DNA of 64,000 bases from Myxococcota bacterium (GTDB lineage: Bacteria; Myxococcota_A; UBA796). Both the position numbers and the translations under genes were made by a program. The notes beneath the pieces were generated by a model, which was given only the letters and a program-made list of their open reading frames with translations, was not told where the DNA came from and ran no database searches. Where the stretch lies: the NCBI GenBank assembly GCA_029251165.1, contig JAQXDW010000007.1, positions 1-64,000 on the forward strand, given 5' to 3'. Shown here piece after piece: positions 1 through 9,786 of this stretch. Within the stretch, counting starts at the first letter, position 1, and the number at the start of each line of letters is the position of its first letter.

Positions 1-111
1 CACGGCTGAAGGTCCGCAGCCCGCTGTAGACGCCATCCTGTCCATGGCGTCTCTGGCGAAGTCCGCCCGAGAGACGCAATCACACAGCTCGCAGGCGCGG
101 ACGACCAGCAT
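1..111 (-). CDS. Cys-rich protein, N-terminal fragment (runs off window)
   Basis: A minus-strand frame begins with ATG at 111 and stays open for 37 codons to the window edge. A strong Shine-Dalgarno sequence (GGAGG, about 6 bases upstream) supports this start. The visible residues contain closely spaced cysteines (ACELCDC, Cys7, Cys10, Cys12) and a further Cys32. This could be a metal- or cluster-binding N-terminus, but there is too little sequence to name a family. It lies downstream, on the same strand, of the lipoprotein gene ending at 308, with about 200 bases of AT-richer spacer between them. The call rests on the ribosome binding site and the open frame only. Confidence 0.4.
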   Translation of the reverse strand, partial: MLVVRACELCDCVSRADFARDAMDRMASTAGCGPSAV

Positions 112-307
112 CACGAGCCTCCGTCGCGCAGGATTCTGGCCACGTGATGGGTCGCGATTGCAGACAGATGTGCCGAGCCGCAGCGAAAACGCGACCGCAC
201 TCTTGCCCGCTCATCCTGGGCGGGGTGGCAGACAAAAACATAACAAATTTTACACCCGTTATACCTTTGCTTCAGTTGTTACAAAACAACAGCACAGGAG
301 GCTCTCC

Positions 308-1333
308 TCACGGCGTATACACCGCTCCCAGCTCCTCCCAGGAGGTGTTGATGCCTGGGTTCCACGCACTCAGCGAGACCATTGTCCCGCTGGTGATGTC
401 TGCGACATACAGGTCGTAGCCACCGGCACCGCCGCTGCGGGTGCTCGACACCAGCACGGCATCATCTCCATAGGGAAATGCATCGGAGTCGTTGCTGGAT
501 GCATCATTCAGCGGCAACGCGAGCGCGGGTGTTCCGTCCCAATTCCCGAGGTAGACCTGATCGTGAGCGTTCGTGGCAGACACCCATCGTGTGAACAAGT
601 AAGTCTCAGCATCTCGCACAATCGGGTAGTACTCCTGGACGCCGTCATCGCCTTGCACGACGGTGTCGTCGGCGCCGTCTCGCCCGATCAGGTGGAGGTC
701 TGAGGTCTTGCCAGCGCCGCGTGCGTAGATGACCTGTGCGCCATCGTGCGTGGCAAAGGGCATGGACTGCTCGATGGCGGTGCCGTCGCTCGTCAGCGTG
801 GCCACCACCGAGCCGGTCGTGTCCAGCTCGATGAGGTCGTAGCCCGACTTGCACACGATGGTGCCGTCGGGGGTGAACTTGGGGTCCTCATCGCGGGTTC
901 CCCAGCCCTCGGTCAGGTTCCTGGGCGGCGCTGACGAGCCGATGGTCCACAGAAACACGTCCCAGTCCCGCTCCCCTCCGCGCTGATCACCCATGAACAC
1001 AAGCTGGGAACCATCAGGGGAGAAGTGCGCATTCATCGCATGGTCGATGTCCCAGTCTGTGGAGATCTCCGTCAGGCTGTGATCGGAGAGATCGAGCATC
1101 AAGAGGACCGAGTCCCAGCTGTCGTAGCTTGAGTATCGATGAAAGACGATCAGCCCGGTGAGCGCAGTGTCCTGACCGGTCTCCCCCTCGATGCCCGTCT
1201 CCCCTCCGGTGCCCGTCTCGGCTGCATGGGACTCACCACCGCCCGGCTCAGCCGTGTCGTTGAGTACAGGCGGCGGCCGGCAGGCGCAGCAGAGGAAGGC
1301 TCCGAGAATCCCAGGCATGCGTCGGGGCGTCAT
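308..1333 (-). CDS. Lipoprotein with TolB/WD40-like beta-propeller repeats
   Basis: The product is 341 aa. The N-terminus is hydrophobic and ends in cysteines (GAFLCCAC), which looks like a lipoprotein signal, followed by a Gly/Thr/Glu-rich linker to about residue 55. The rest has repeated strand blades of the TolB/PD40 kind, such as NAHFSPDGSQLVFMGD near residue 105 and DPKFTPDGTIV near 150, in which an 'F-x-PDG' turn recurs. Such propellers bind proteins or glycans at the cell surface; the ligand here cannot be read. It lies on the same strand as, and downstream of, the secreted M6-like protease gene, separated by about 180 bases, so co-expression is possible. A second in-frame ATG five codons later is an alternative start. 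Confidence 0.8.
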   Translation of the reverse strand: MTPRRMPGILGAFLCCACRPPPVLNDTAEPGGGESHAAETGTGGETGIEGETGQDTALTGLIVFHRYSSYDSWDSVLLMLDLSDHSLTEISTDWDIDHAMNAHFSPDGSQLVFMGDQRGGERDWDVFLWTIGSSAPPRNLTEGWGTRDEDPKFTPDGTIVCKSGYDLIELDTTGSVVATLTSDGTAIEQSMPFATHDGAQVIYARGAGKTSDLHLIGRDGADDTVVQGDDGVQEYYPIVRDAETYLFTRWVSATNAHDQVYLGNWDGTPALALPLNDASSNDSDAFPYGDDAVLVSSTRSGGAGGYDLYVADITSGTMVSLSAWNPGINTSWEELGAVYTP

Positions 1334-1512
1334 TCACAGCGTCCGGTGTCGAGGGGTCCGGCAGATCTGGCGCCCCTCAAGTGCCGCTCCGAAGGCTCGG
1401 CCCCCTTCGGGTGTCGTGCAGCACGCCGGTGTCGCAGCTGACCTCACGATACCGCACGCGTGCAGCCGGCGCATGCTGCTGGTCCAGGCCGCTGGAGTGC
1501 GCGTCTTCAAGG

Positions 1513-4155
1513 CTACGGCTTCAGCCACCCGCTGCTGGCCATGGCGTAGGGAGTCACCGACTCTCCGGGCAGGTAGTAGACCTGCACATCGATCAGATCG
1601 CCAGACTCCAGCTCGATGAAGAAGCTGCCGTCGACATCGACATCGACGGACGTGGAGCGGAACGTCGGATCGGTGGCGCTGTCGTAGCGTCCGACCGCCA
1701 CGACCATGCCCTCGCTGACCAGCTCGTTGTTGTCGGCCCGGGTGACCGCTCCAGAGGCCGTGAAGCCGGTGTCGCTCTTGCGGATGGTGGTGTCATCCAG
1801 CAGGGTCTTCCAGCCGTTGAGCATCAGCACATCCACGCCGCCGACCAGATCCGCAGCATCTTCGGTGTAGCCGAGCTCACTCTGCACCCGTGGATCGACC
1901 ATCCAGCCATCGATCTGCACCCGCGCATACTCCTGCCGCATCTCCTTGCTCTCCTGGGTGTACTCAAACATCACCACGACCGCTTTCTCCTCACCGGGCT
2001 CAAGGATGAGCTCTGTGGTCTCCAGATACACCCGGAAGTTCTCGCCACGCTGAGAGGCGTTGAGCTGGAACCAGGTCTCCTCGTCGTAGGGATTGTGCAC
2101 GGTGAGGGTGCGACGAATCCGGGCGGCAGGCGAAGCGGAGGCGGAGTAGATGACATCGTAGTTGCTCTGGGCGACGTTGTTCGCGGTGCTCATCTCCTCG
2201 TCGTAGTCCTCGACCGCTGCGACCACGCAGTGGTGACCGCCCTCGCCAGGCTGCCACCCCTCGTAGGCAAAGGTGACCGCGCCACCAGCAGGAATGTCCT
2301 GGGTGTCGCTGCCGAGGAACGTCGCCTCGACGTCTTCACCGATGTTGAAGTCCTTGGCATAGAAGTTTACCGTTACACCTACAGCATCGATGGCCCCGTC
2401 GTTGCGAACAGTGGCCGAGATGGTGTTGGGGAGGTCGGCGATGGCGACGTTGCTCAAGGTGGGATCGCTGTCGGACAGTGTGTTGCTGAGCGTGATGTCC
2501 GGGCTCTGCCACCGGCGCTCCTCGCTGGCTGGCCACGGGGTGATCGCCGGATCGCTGGCTGGTGAGGCCCCGTCCCAGATTCCCGAGCTCTCCGAACCGT
2601 AGCGCACCCACACCTCCATGTCGTTGCTCGCGGGGTCGATGTCGGTGATCTCGATCCGCAGCTGATTTCCAGTGCTCAGCTCGGTCTGGGTGTACACATC
2701 GCCGATGGCGTCCATCGGTGATGTGACCTGGATGATGTCCGGTCGTGCACGAGGTGATGGCCCGGTCTCCCGTGCCTGGCCGGGCAAGACGTCGGTCACC
2801 AGCAGCGCACCAGGGCCACCGCAGCACGGCACGGACGGTCCCTGATCGCCCATCTCGCCCGAGATGCCAGCGCGATACTCCAGGTAGTAATTCCACCCAT
2901 CGCTCAGCCGGAACTCGACCCCGACGGCGTGATCGACATCGGGAGTGATCTGGTTGATCGGGTTGAGGCGAATCAGCGTGTTGATCTGTCCATCAGCGTC
3001 CAGATCCAGCGATGGGTTGAGGCTGATGACGTCATCGGAGTCGATGAAACCGAGCTGCAGTCGATTGCCGATGGACATATACGGCAGCTGCCCCTCCGTG
3101 TTCATCACGTCCCAGTTCGCCAGGTTCTGCTGCCCCGTGTCCGGGCCGTCCGCAGGCACATTGGGCTTGTACAGGTCAGGGAGGCCCAGGTTGTGGCCCA
3201 TCTCATGGGCGAGGGTCGCCGACGAGTCCCGGTTGCTCGGGTCGAGGGTCGTCCAGTCCTCGGGCATGGAGATGGTGCGGATGGTGACATCGCCGTCGTT
3301 TGTCTTCAGGTTCCGGTTGCCGCCATAGGGCCAGGTGAACGCCTCGGGCTGCTTGAGGTCAGAGGCCGCCACACAGACGAGGCTGTTGTAGTCCTTGAGG
3401 TTGACGTCGCTGTCTGCAGCATCGGAACAGGCTTGGTAAAACGTTCCATACGGGGCCTTCCCGTCGTGGTAATCGCCCCAGCTAAGGGGCGCTGTATACG
3501 GACCATAGGCATCGGCATTGATGGAGAAGACACCATCGGACATGTCGAGGAAGTACTGGCTGGTGCTGTCTGCATCGGTGGACATTCGCCCCAACCAGAA
3601 CGCCGGCTCGTTCTTCGGATCGCTGAACGTGCGGTCGGTAAATTCGAGCAGCACGATGGCAGCCTTCCAAGGGTTGCGCTCGGCTGGGATGTCGATGGTG
3701 CCCGCGTTCTGAGTGGATGCGGATGGACTTCCCCACGCGCCGCCGCTGGCAGCGCTGCTGTCGCCAGCGAGGTCCTCAAGCCACAGCGGCGGACCGCGGC
3801 GCTCGGTGTAGTCCCACGCGTCGGTCACCGTAAAGAGCGTCGAGCCGACCTCGATCCCCTCGTGCCATGCGCGCAGCGTGTAGTCCTCACCCGGCGCCGT
3901 ACCGGCGAGCAGCATGATGGTCGGATTCGCTGCATCGAAGGTCTCGTCGCGAGACAGCGAGACCTTGCCAGCCGGCTCCCCCTCATCGACCGTGAAGGTC
4001 AGCTCATCGAGCGAGACGTTGGTCAGGGAAACAGAGAGGTACTGCCACTCGCCAATGTAGAGCGCGTCAGGAGACTCCAGGGTAACGCTCATCGACCCTC
4101 CGCTCCCGCCAGTTGGACAGCCCGCACACAGAAGAAGAAGAGGGAGTCGGTTCAT
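1513..4155 (-). CDS. M6 (immune inhibitor A-like) secreted metalloprotease lipoprotein
   Basis: The product is 880 aa. It starts with a short lipoprotein signal (LLLLCAGC), placing it on the outer surface. After an N-terminal Ig-like region, the catalytic part carries the zinc signature HEMGHNLGLPDLY near residue 315. This is the HExxH of the M6 family with the following Asp/Tyr region; upstream text such as ILLEFTDR is also typical of M6 domains. A CARDB-like domain (about 560-660, NTISATVRNDGAIDAVGVTVNF) and further beta-rich domains follow. Immune inhibitor A-type enzymes degrade extracellular proteins. The gene is divergent from the leucine-rich-repeat gene at 4624, with about 470 bases between them, and lies upstream of the propeller lipoprotein. 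The family call is firm; substrate is unknown. Confidence 0.9.
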   Translation of the reverse strand: MNRLPLLLLCAGCPTGGSGGSMSVTLESPDALYIGEWQYLSVSLTNVSLDELTFTVDEGEPAGKVSLSRDETFDAANPTIMLLAGTAPGEDYTLRAWHEGIEVGSTLFTVTDAWDYTERRGPPLWLEDLAGDSSAASGGAWGSPSASTQNAGTIDIPAERNPWKAAIVLLEFTDRTFSDPKNEPAFWLGRMSTDADSTSQYFLDMSDGVFSINADAYGPYTAPLSWGDYHDGKAPYGTFYQACSDAADSDVNLKDYNSLVCVAASDLKQPEAFTWPYGGNRNLKTNDGDVTIRTISMPEDWTTLDPSNRDSSATLAHEMGHNLGLPDLYKPNVPADGPDTGQQNLANWDVMNTEGQLPYMSIGNRLQLGFIDSDDVISLNPSLDLDADGQINTLIRLNPINQITPDVDHAVGVEFRLSDGWNYYLEYRAGISGEMGDQGPSVPCCGGPGALLVTDVLPGQARETGPSPRARPDIIQVTSPMDAIGDVYTQTELSTGNQLRIEITDIDPASNDMEVWVRYGSESSGIWDGASPASDPAITPWPASEERRWQSPDITLSNTLSDSDPTLSNVAIADLPNTISATVRNDGAIDAVGVTVNFYAKDFNIGEDVEATFLGSDTQDIPAGGAVTFAYEGWQPGEGGHHCVVAAVEDYDEEMSTANNVAQSNYDVIYSASASPAARIRRTLTVHNPYDEETWFQLNASQRGENFRVYLETTELILEPGEEKAVVVMFEYTQESKEMRQEYARVQIDGWMVDPRVQSELGYTEDAADLVGGVDVLMLNGWKTLLDDTTIRKSDTGFTASGAVTRADNNELVSEGMVVAVGRYDSATDPTFRSTSVDVDVDGSFFIELESGDLIDVQVYYLPGESVTPYAMASSGWLKP

Positions 4156-4623
4156 GGTGCAGCACTCTCAGAACTGGTGAATGATCTTCACGGGAATGGC
4201 CTCACAATACACTACAATTACGGAACAAACCTAAATACGCCTAAGACTCGGTAGCGGTCAGCACCCACGGGCTTGATGCCACCCCAGCCAGCGCCCTGGT
4301 CACAGCAGCAAAACCATGGTTACACAGCAACAGTTCTAAACTCAAAGCACAGCATAGCGGTGAACCTCAGCACCTCACACAGCCTGCAATCCCCGGCCTC
4401 CTGGTGTCGTGCTTCACCTCGCGCTGTGGGTGATGGAGGCCACACCAGACCGCCTCCATGCAGGGCAGCGCTGAGGTGGTCATGCCCTCACCCGTCCTGT
4501 CAAGGACTGCACCAGCACCGACCACTGCTCCCTTCAGTCCAAGAAATCCGGTGTGCATGCCCCCGCTCGACGAGAGCACTCTGTGCCTATACTCGGCCAC
4601 CTCACAGCCCACAGGGAGCGTGT
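4156..4623. other. Divergent intergenic region
   Basis: This 468-base stretch separates the minus-strand M6 protease gene from the plus-strand leucine-rich-repeat gene. It is AT-richer between about 4180 and 4240 and probably holds promoters for both genes. Open frames here lack convincing ribosome binding sites and show no protein-like composition. I see no convincing operator or small gene. Confidence 0.5.
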
Positions 4624-6333
4624 GTGCCAAAGCGAATCCGACTCACAAGGCGTGCCATCGAACGAATCCGAGACGGACTCTTCGCCGCACGCATGCAGGA
4701 TCGACGGTCCGCGCTGAGGGTGCTGCGATCGCTTGATCTCAAGCGCTACCAGGTCGTGATGGAGGGCTGCCGGATCATCACGCGGGGTCACCGGGCCGGG
4801 GTGCTGGTGTGCTGGTCTGCGCATCGAGACCGGCCCCAGACCCTCGAGCTCTGGTGTGCAATGCTGCAGGGCCCGCGCAAGGCTGAAGCTGCATGGCACG
4901 CAGCCAGCGGCCTCATGCGGGCTCGCACGCTGACGCTTGAGTCTGTGAAGCTGCTCCGGGATCTGGATCTTCTGAAGCACCTGCCCGGCATCCGGAGCCT
5001 GACCCTTCGAGACTGCCCGCGCCTGACAAACACCGACCAGCTCGCTCAGCTGGCCCGCCTGAGCACGCTCTCCATCGAGGACTGTCCAGCGATCACGACG
5101 CTGCCTGTGCCCCCAGCCTGTGCGCTCCTGAGGCTGTCCGGGCTGCCCGACCTGGCTGCGCTGGAGATCCCCGAGCACCTGAGCCAGCTCATCGCACGGG
5201 ACTGCCCGCGCCTCGATCGCCTCGACCTCACCACCCCCATCCAGCAGGTGCAGCTCCGCGCCCTCTCGCCGAGCATCACCCTCTCGTGGAGACAGCCGAC
5301 CCGCCTCACCCACCTCTCGATCGAGCAGTGCGGTGCCCCCCGACTCCCCTCCGCTGCGTCCCTTCCGGTCCTGGAGACCCTGCGGCTCGTGGGTGACTGG
5401 CGCACCCTCACCCTGCCCACCAGCCCCAGCGAGACCGACATCCAGGGCTGCACGAGGCTCACCGAGCTGACCTTCTCCGGGGCCGCACATGCGGTCGCAA
5501 CCGGCACGCTCACAGTGTCTGAGTGTCCGCGCCTGGAGCGGGTCGCCCTCCCGCCGAGCCGGTCGCTGGTCCGGCTGTCTGGTGCGCTGGCGCTGAAGCA
5601 GGTGCTGCTGCCCCATGCACCGGCCCCAGAGACCTTAGAGATCCGCAGCTGTGGCCGCCCTGTGCTTCCAAGACCTGGGGAGCTGATCGGCGTGGAGACC
5701 CTCCGCCTTGCGGGGGCCTGGGCAGCGCTTGATGTGGGTGGCCCAGACGTGACCACGATGGCCTTGAGCACACCGGCCCTGACGGACCTCCGCTGCACAA
5801 CAGAGCAGCCCGACGCTGGCCTGATGGTCGACCGAAGCCCCCGTCTTCAGCGGCTCTCCTGGACCGGTCCGCTGCCTGGAGAGCTGAACCTGTCTGGTGC
5901 CTCCAGCCTGAGCATGGGGCTCGATGAGCAGCTGAGGAGGGCGCTCTATACCGGTCAGCTGAAGGCCACCTGGCCGCCCCTTCCGGCACGGCCCGTTCGC
6001 CTGGATGTGCTCACCGAGCAGCGGGCGCTCCCCGCGTATCCCGCCACCCCAGGCCGCATCCAGGTCGCGATTCCCCCGAAGACGCGCCCCTTCTACTGGG
6101 AGCGCTGGCATGAGCGATACATCATTGTCGATGGACCGGCGGATGTCGCCTACCAGACCCAAGAGCTGGTCGCCAGCGGGTACCACGAGGCGGTCGGAGA
6201 AGAGCTGGGCCTGCTGTATCGGGTAAAGCCAGCGCCGTTCCTGCCGCCGGGATGGCTGGTCTATGAGGGAGACCCCGAAGCCGTTGAGCACTACCTGCGC
6301 AGCGGTGAGCTTCTCCCATCCCCGGCGGACTGA
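4624..6333 (+). CDS. Leucine-rich-repeat-like protein
   Basis: The product is 569 aa from a GTG start at 4624, preceded by AGGGAG about 6 bases upstream. The frame is open further 5', but that part has no protein character. From about residue 100 to 430 there are irregular leucine-rich repeats built on strand-turn units such as LTLRDCPRLTN, LSIEDCPAI and LIARDCPRLDRL, in which 'DCPRL' recurs. These resemble LRR solenoids that bind other proteins. The C-terminal 120 residues are different and end in an acidic alpha/beta-looking stretch. No signal peptide is obvious, so a cytoplasmic location is likely. The binding partner cannot be inferred from neighbours. Confidence 0.75.
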   Translation: MPKRIRLTRRAIERIRDGLFAARMQDRRSALRVLRSLDLKRYQVVMEGCRIITRGHRAGVLVCWSAHRDRPQTLELWCAMLQGPRKAEAAWHAASGLMRARTLTLESVKLLRDLDLLKHLPGIRSLTLRDCPRLTNTDQLAQLARLSTLSIEDCPAITTLPVPPACALLRLSGLPDLAALEIPEHLSQLIARDCPRLDRLDLTTPIQQVQLRALSPSITLSWRQPTRLTHLSIEQCGAPRLPSAASLPVLETLRLVGDWRTLTLPTSPSETDIQGCTRLTELTFSGAAHAVATGTLTVSECPRLERVALPPSRSLVRLSGALALKQVLLPHAPAPETLEIRSCGRPVLPRPGELIGVETLRLAGAWAALDVGGPDVTTMALSTPALTDLRCTTEQPDAGLMVDRSPRLQRLSWTGPLPGELNLSGASSLSMGLDEQLRRALYTGQLKATWPPLPARPVRLDVLTEQRALPAYPATPGRIQVAIPPKTRPFYWERWHERYIIVDGPADVAYQTQELVASGYHEAVGEELGLLYRVKPAPFLPPGWLVYEGDPEAVEHYLRSGELLPSPAD

Positions 6334-6585
6334 GTGCGCCTCCAGGTGCCCTGAGCGCTGCCAGAGGACGCGCACCGCGAGCGCACCACTCTCACGCGAG
6401 ACAGCGCACAGGCTGAGGCCGCTGCAGCGCTGTTACGGCTGCTGCGGAGACCACCGCCACGACTCAGCCCGGGCGCGCCGTCATGCCCGATGCCCGATGT
6501 TCTTAAATAAACATGAAGTAACGACACTTATCAACACACCCACCCCCGAGCCTCATGCGCTGAGGTGCAGAGCGGGGCTCAGGGC

Positions 6586-7785
6586 TCACGTGGGCGGAGG
6601 TGTCGACAAGACGAGGCGGAAGCCCTGAAAGGAGTCGCGACTCGATGGCTCGGTCCAGTAGCGGAACGAGACCCGGGTCCTGCCGTCGTAGTTGATCCAG
6701 CTTCCTCCGCGCGCGACGCGGCCCTGGCCGATCATCCCCTTGGGATCCGTCGACGCCTTCGTGGGGTAGCCGGCATACTTGTCCCAGACCCACTCCCAGA
6801 CGCCCCCGGTCATGTCGTAGAGCCCGTAGCCATTGGCCTCCTTCTGACCGACCGGATGGGTCTTGCTCTCGCTGTTTCCGCCGTACCAGGATGTCGCATC
6901 GATGCTGTCAGAGCCGCTGTACATGAGGTCCTCTCCGCCCCGTGCGGCGATCTCCCACTCGGCCTCCGTGGGCAGCCGGAAGCCTCCGCAGTGGAGCCCC
7001 CCTGGCAGCGTCACGTCCTCACCACGGATGGCGTAGCACTCGGTCAGGCCGAGGCGAGCGCTCAGCGCATTGGCAAACTTCACCGCGTCGTACCAGCTCA
7101 CCTGCTCCACCGGACACCCCAGGCCACACTCAGCGAAGGCGCTGGGGTTGCGGCCCGTGATCATCTCGTACAGCTCCTGCGTGATCTCCGTCAGACCGAC
7201 GGAGTAGGGGCGGGTCAGCACGACGTCGTGGGCGGGCCGCTCGTCCTCATCACAGGCGCGCTCTTGCCCCGGAGTGCAGCCGACGCTGTAGGTGCCTGCG
7301 GGAACCTCGACCATCTGGTCGTGGTATGCCTCCGCCGCTTTTTGGATGGCCACCCGTCTCCACTCAGCCTCCCGTCGCTCGGCATTTCTCTGCCGAATGA
7401 CAGCGATCGCGCTCTCTGCGACAGACCTTCGAGGATGGTCAGGGTATTGCTCCAGCAGCGCGCTCCATGAGTCCAGCGTGTTCGTGTTTCGGGCATCGCT
7501 GAAGGCCTTGTCTTGTCGAGCGGCTTCCTGCTGATCGGCCTCAAGCTGTAAGGTCGCCTGGCGCTCCGCCTCGAGCTGCAGGGCCGCCTGGCGCTCCGCC
7601 TCAAGCTGCAAGGCCCGGCTGCGATCGGCTTCCGCCCACTGTGCCCAGAGCGCCTCGCTGGGGCAGCAGCCCTCAGCATCCCTGTCCGAAGCCGAGCAGT
7701 CCCCCTCCGGGACGTAGCCCTCCTTCTCACACTGCTGGGCGCTCGCCTCGCTCGCCAGCAACATCAGCGCCGTCAGAACCATCAT
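6586..7785 (-). CDS. SUMF1/FGE-sulfatase domain protein with coiled-coil region
   Basis: With the start at ATG 7785 (GGAGGG immediately upstream; the next codon is also ATG) the product is 399 aa and begins with a signal peptide (MMVLTALMLLASEASAQQ). An upstream in-frame start at 8016 would add 77 residues without protein character. Residues 50-110 form a charged, Gln/Glu/Ala-rich coiled coil with the unit LQLEAERQA repeated. The C-terminal 240 residues are a formylglycine-generating-enzyme-like (SUMF1) domain: MVEVPAGTYSVG at the start, then VSWYDAVKFANALS, RLPTEAEWE, YDMTGGVWEWVWD and RGGSW, ending in FRYWTEP and GFRLVL. In deltaproteobacteria such domains are often used as secreted lectin- or sensor-like modules rather than sulfatase activators. 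Which applies here is unknown. Confidence 0.88.
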   Translation of the reverse strand: MMVLTALMLLASEASAQQCEKEGYVPEGDCSASDRDAEGCCPSEALWAQWAEADRSRALQLEAERQAALQLEAERQATLQLEADQQEAARQDKAFSDARNTNTLDSWSALLEQYPDHPRRSVAESAIAVIRQRNAERREAEWRRVAIQKAAEAYHDQMVEVPAGTYSVGCTPGQERACDEDERPAHDVVLTRPYSVGLTEITQELYEMITGRNPSAFAECGLGCPVEQVSWYDAVKFANALSARLGLTECYAIRGEDVTLPGGLHCGGFRLPTEAEWEIAARGGEDLMYSGSDSIDATSWYGGNSESKTHPVGQKEANGYGLYDMTGGVWEWVWDKYAGYPTKASTDPKGMIGQGRVARGGSWINYDGRTRVSFRYWTEPSSRDSFQGFRLVLSTPPPT

Positions 7786-8760
7786 CCCTCCGTCTACGGC
7801 TGTCGCCGATGCCACCAGGGTACACCCACCCCGCAGCGCGCTCAAACCTGCCGAGCAGATCGCTGACCGCTCCGGGCCCGTCCAGGCCCTGACAGCATGA
7901 AAGATAAAGGCACCACAGGGACAGATTGTTCCGTGTGTCGGGTGATCGTACTCCTCAAGCCCTCGACCAGAGGGACTGCCGAGCGGCACCGATGCTCGGC
8001 AGTTCAAGAACCGCACAGCAGACCGGAAGCAGGACGCACCGCCCAGAGACGCCTACCAGACCGGAGCAGCCTGCAAGCTGTCGCGCTGAGCGGAAGCGAT
8101 GAAGACCATGGTGAGGGTAACGAGGAACACGCGGACACTTTAAGTCCACAAGTGGACTTGTTGAACCAGATCATACCGGCTACATATTTGTTGTAAGAAC
8201 GGAGTATTTGCGCCGATTGCCTCCCCCAAAGGGCTAAAGCGGCCGCCACCCAAGGCGTACAGACAAACAGAAACCATATATCACACAAAGATGGCGTTCA
8301 CAGTTGGCATCCAGGTGCTTCAGATCCTCTGTAAGCACGCCTAAGGATTCTCTCATACTGGAGCGAACAGTCATGGTTCACAACACCTTGAACAGTACCG
8401 CTCACCTCTCCGTACCCGTGAACCAGGGAGCAGGCAGCACCGTGAGCCTACACCAACCCCAGCCAGTCAACAGCACCGCTCAGGCATGCTCGCCGGCGTG
8501 CCTCTCCGCCACTTGTGGTGCTCCTCAGCGGGCTCTATCCATGAGCCTCCCTAGCCCTGAGGAAGCCATCACCCGAGCCCCGCCCGCACCGTCCGTCCTC
8601 TTCCGCGCCGCAGCGCCTCACCACCGGAGCTGAGCCATGCCCCTTGGAGCCCTGATCGGCGCACCCTCTGCGCACCACAACATTCACCTCACCGGCTTTG
8701 ACCAGACCCGTCCGCAGAGACGCTTTACCGACGCCCCCTCACCCCACTCGGAGCTCCGCC
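7786..8760. other. Long intergenic region
   Basis: Nearly 1 kb lies between the SUMF1 protein gene and the HTH regulator. It contains a perfect palindrome at 8142-8159 and an AT-rich stretch at about 8160-8300 that could hold promoters. A weak open frame of 86 codons (8373-8633, ATG with GGAG 9 bases upstream) has an unusual Pro/Ser/Ala-rich composition and no recognisable domain; I do not call it a gene. No RNA gene was recognised. Confidence 0.5.
8142..8159. promoter_or_regulatory. 18-bp palindrome, possible operator
   Basis: The arms aagtccac and gtggactt are perfect reverse complements separated by two bases. The site sits in a long non-coding stretch about 600 bases upstream of the HTH regulator gene and about 360 bases upstream of the SUMF1 gene start on the other strand. 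The symmetry suits a dimeric DNA-binding protein. The binding protein is unknown. Confidence 0.35.
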
Positions 8761-9786
8761 ATGCTTAAGCACGATGCACAGCGACAGTTTGGCGCCTGGC
8801 TCCGGAGTGTTCGAGAGCATCTCGGTCTGCGCCGCCCCGAGGTGGCCCAGGCGCTGGGCTACACCAACATCAGCAAGGGCTGCAGTCGGCTGGCTGGGTG
8901 GGAGCGTGGAGATGCCCATCCCGACCACCGCTTCCACGCCCCGCTGCGCACCGTTCTTCAGCTCTCAACTGAAGAGTGGGATTCGCGCCTGGAAGCCCGC
9001 GAGGAGCAGCGGCGTCATGCCGATCCCTTCAAGGCATCCACCCGCGATCAGCTGACGCAGCTCCGCCAAGATCTGGCCCACCACTGCGACCTCCTGCTCG
9101 AACATCACCCCCGGATCGCCGCCACACCGCACTGGCGAGACATCCAGCTCCCCGGACTCCACTTTGGGATGATGTACATCGGCGGAATCACGACGGTATA
9201 CCTTGGTGATCTGCTTGCCTCATGGGAGGCGGGTGCGCTCCAGGTGTCGGATCACGATGGGCAGATCATCTGGCTGCTCTCCGGCGGGGCCAGCCCCCTC
9301 AGCGGCTCGCACAGCGTGCATGGATTCTTCCGCCAAAGCCGGAAGTGCGCAGACTTCAAGAATACCTTCCCAGGCGCCATTGCCGGTCCGCTAGCGGACA
9401 TCATCCGACGCACGCACGCCGCCGATCACAGCCCCTCTCCATGGAACCTCTCTCAGCTCCTCGCTCACCTCGGCGTTCCCCTCGCGCCAGCAGTCCTCTC
9501 GTCCAGCGCGGGGACGGTCGGGCAGTATGACTTCTCAGCGGCGACCCTCCACTGGCAAGGCGCGCAGGTGGTGTTCCCCCAGTTCCACACCGCCTCTCCC
9601 GTACCTCCAGAAGAGCCGGCCCCCGCTGCTGCTGAGACCTGGGATCGCCAGCCCGGCTGCCTGCGTGATCCGCTCGGCTATCCACAGGTTCGATGGAGCC
9701 GGGCGATTCCCTCCCCGGTCCAGGACTGGCTGATCCGCCAGCTGACACACGAGCCGCTTCCCATTCCCGCAGGGAGTCCAGCTTGA
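8761..9786 (+). CDS. XRE-like helix-turn-helix regulator with unknown C-terminal domain
   Basis: The product is 341 aa from ATG 8761. Residues 8-55 resemble an XRE/lambda-repressor helix-turn-helix (FGAWLRSVREHLGLRRPEVAQ, then SRLAGWERGD), so DNA binding is likely. The remaining 280 residues form a domain I do not recognise, containing LHFGMMYIGGITTVYLGDLL and a His-rich segment before it. It may sense a ligand. The stop codon overlaps the TTG start of the next gene, a lipoprotein, so the two are translationally coupled and probably work together. The long upstream spacer contains an 18-bp palindrome that might be its operator. Confidence 0.7.
   Translation: MLKHDAQRQFGAWLRSVREHLGLRRPEVAQALGYTNISKGCSRLAGWERGDAHPDHRFHAPLRTVLQLSTEEWDSRLEAREEQRRHADPFKASTRDQLTQLRQDLAHHCDLLLEHHPRIAATPHWRDIQLPGLHFGMMYIGGITTVYLGDLLASWEAGALQVSDHDGQIIWLLSGGASPLSGSHSVHGFFRQSRKCADFKNTFPGAIAGPLADIIRRTHAADHSPSPWNLSQLLAHLGVPLAPAVLSSSAGTVGQYDFSAATLHWQGAQVVFPQFHTASPVPPEEPAPAAAETWDRQPGCLRDPLGYPQVRWSRAIPSPVQDWLIRQLTHEPLPIPAGSPA

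Noticed and set aside
2929..4254. 441-codon plus-strand frame opposite the M6 protease
   Set aside because: It has no ribosome binding site or domain, and the minus strand encodes HEMGHNLGLPDLY.
8373..8633. 86-codon small frame with GGAG nine bases upstream
   Set aside because: Pro/Ser/Ala-rich translation, no family and no neighbour support; not distinguishable from chance.
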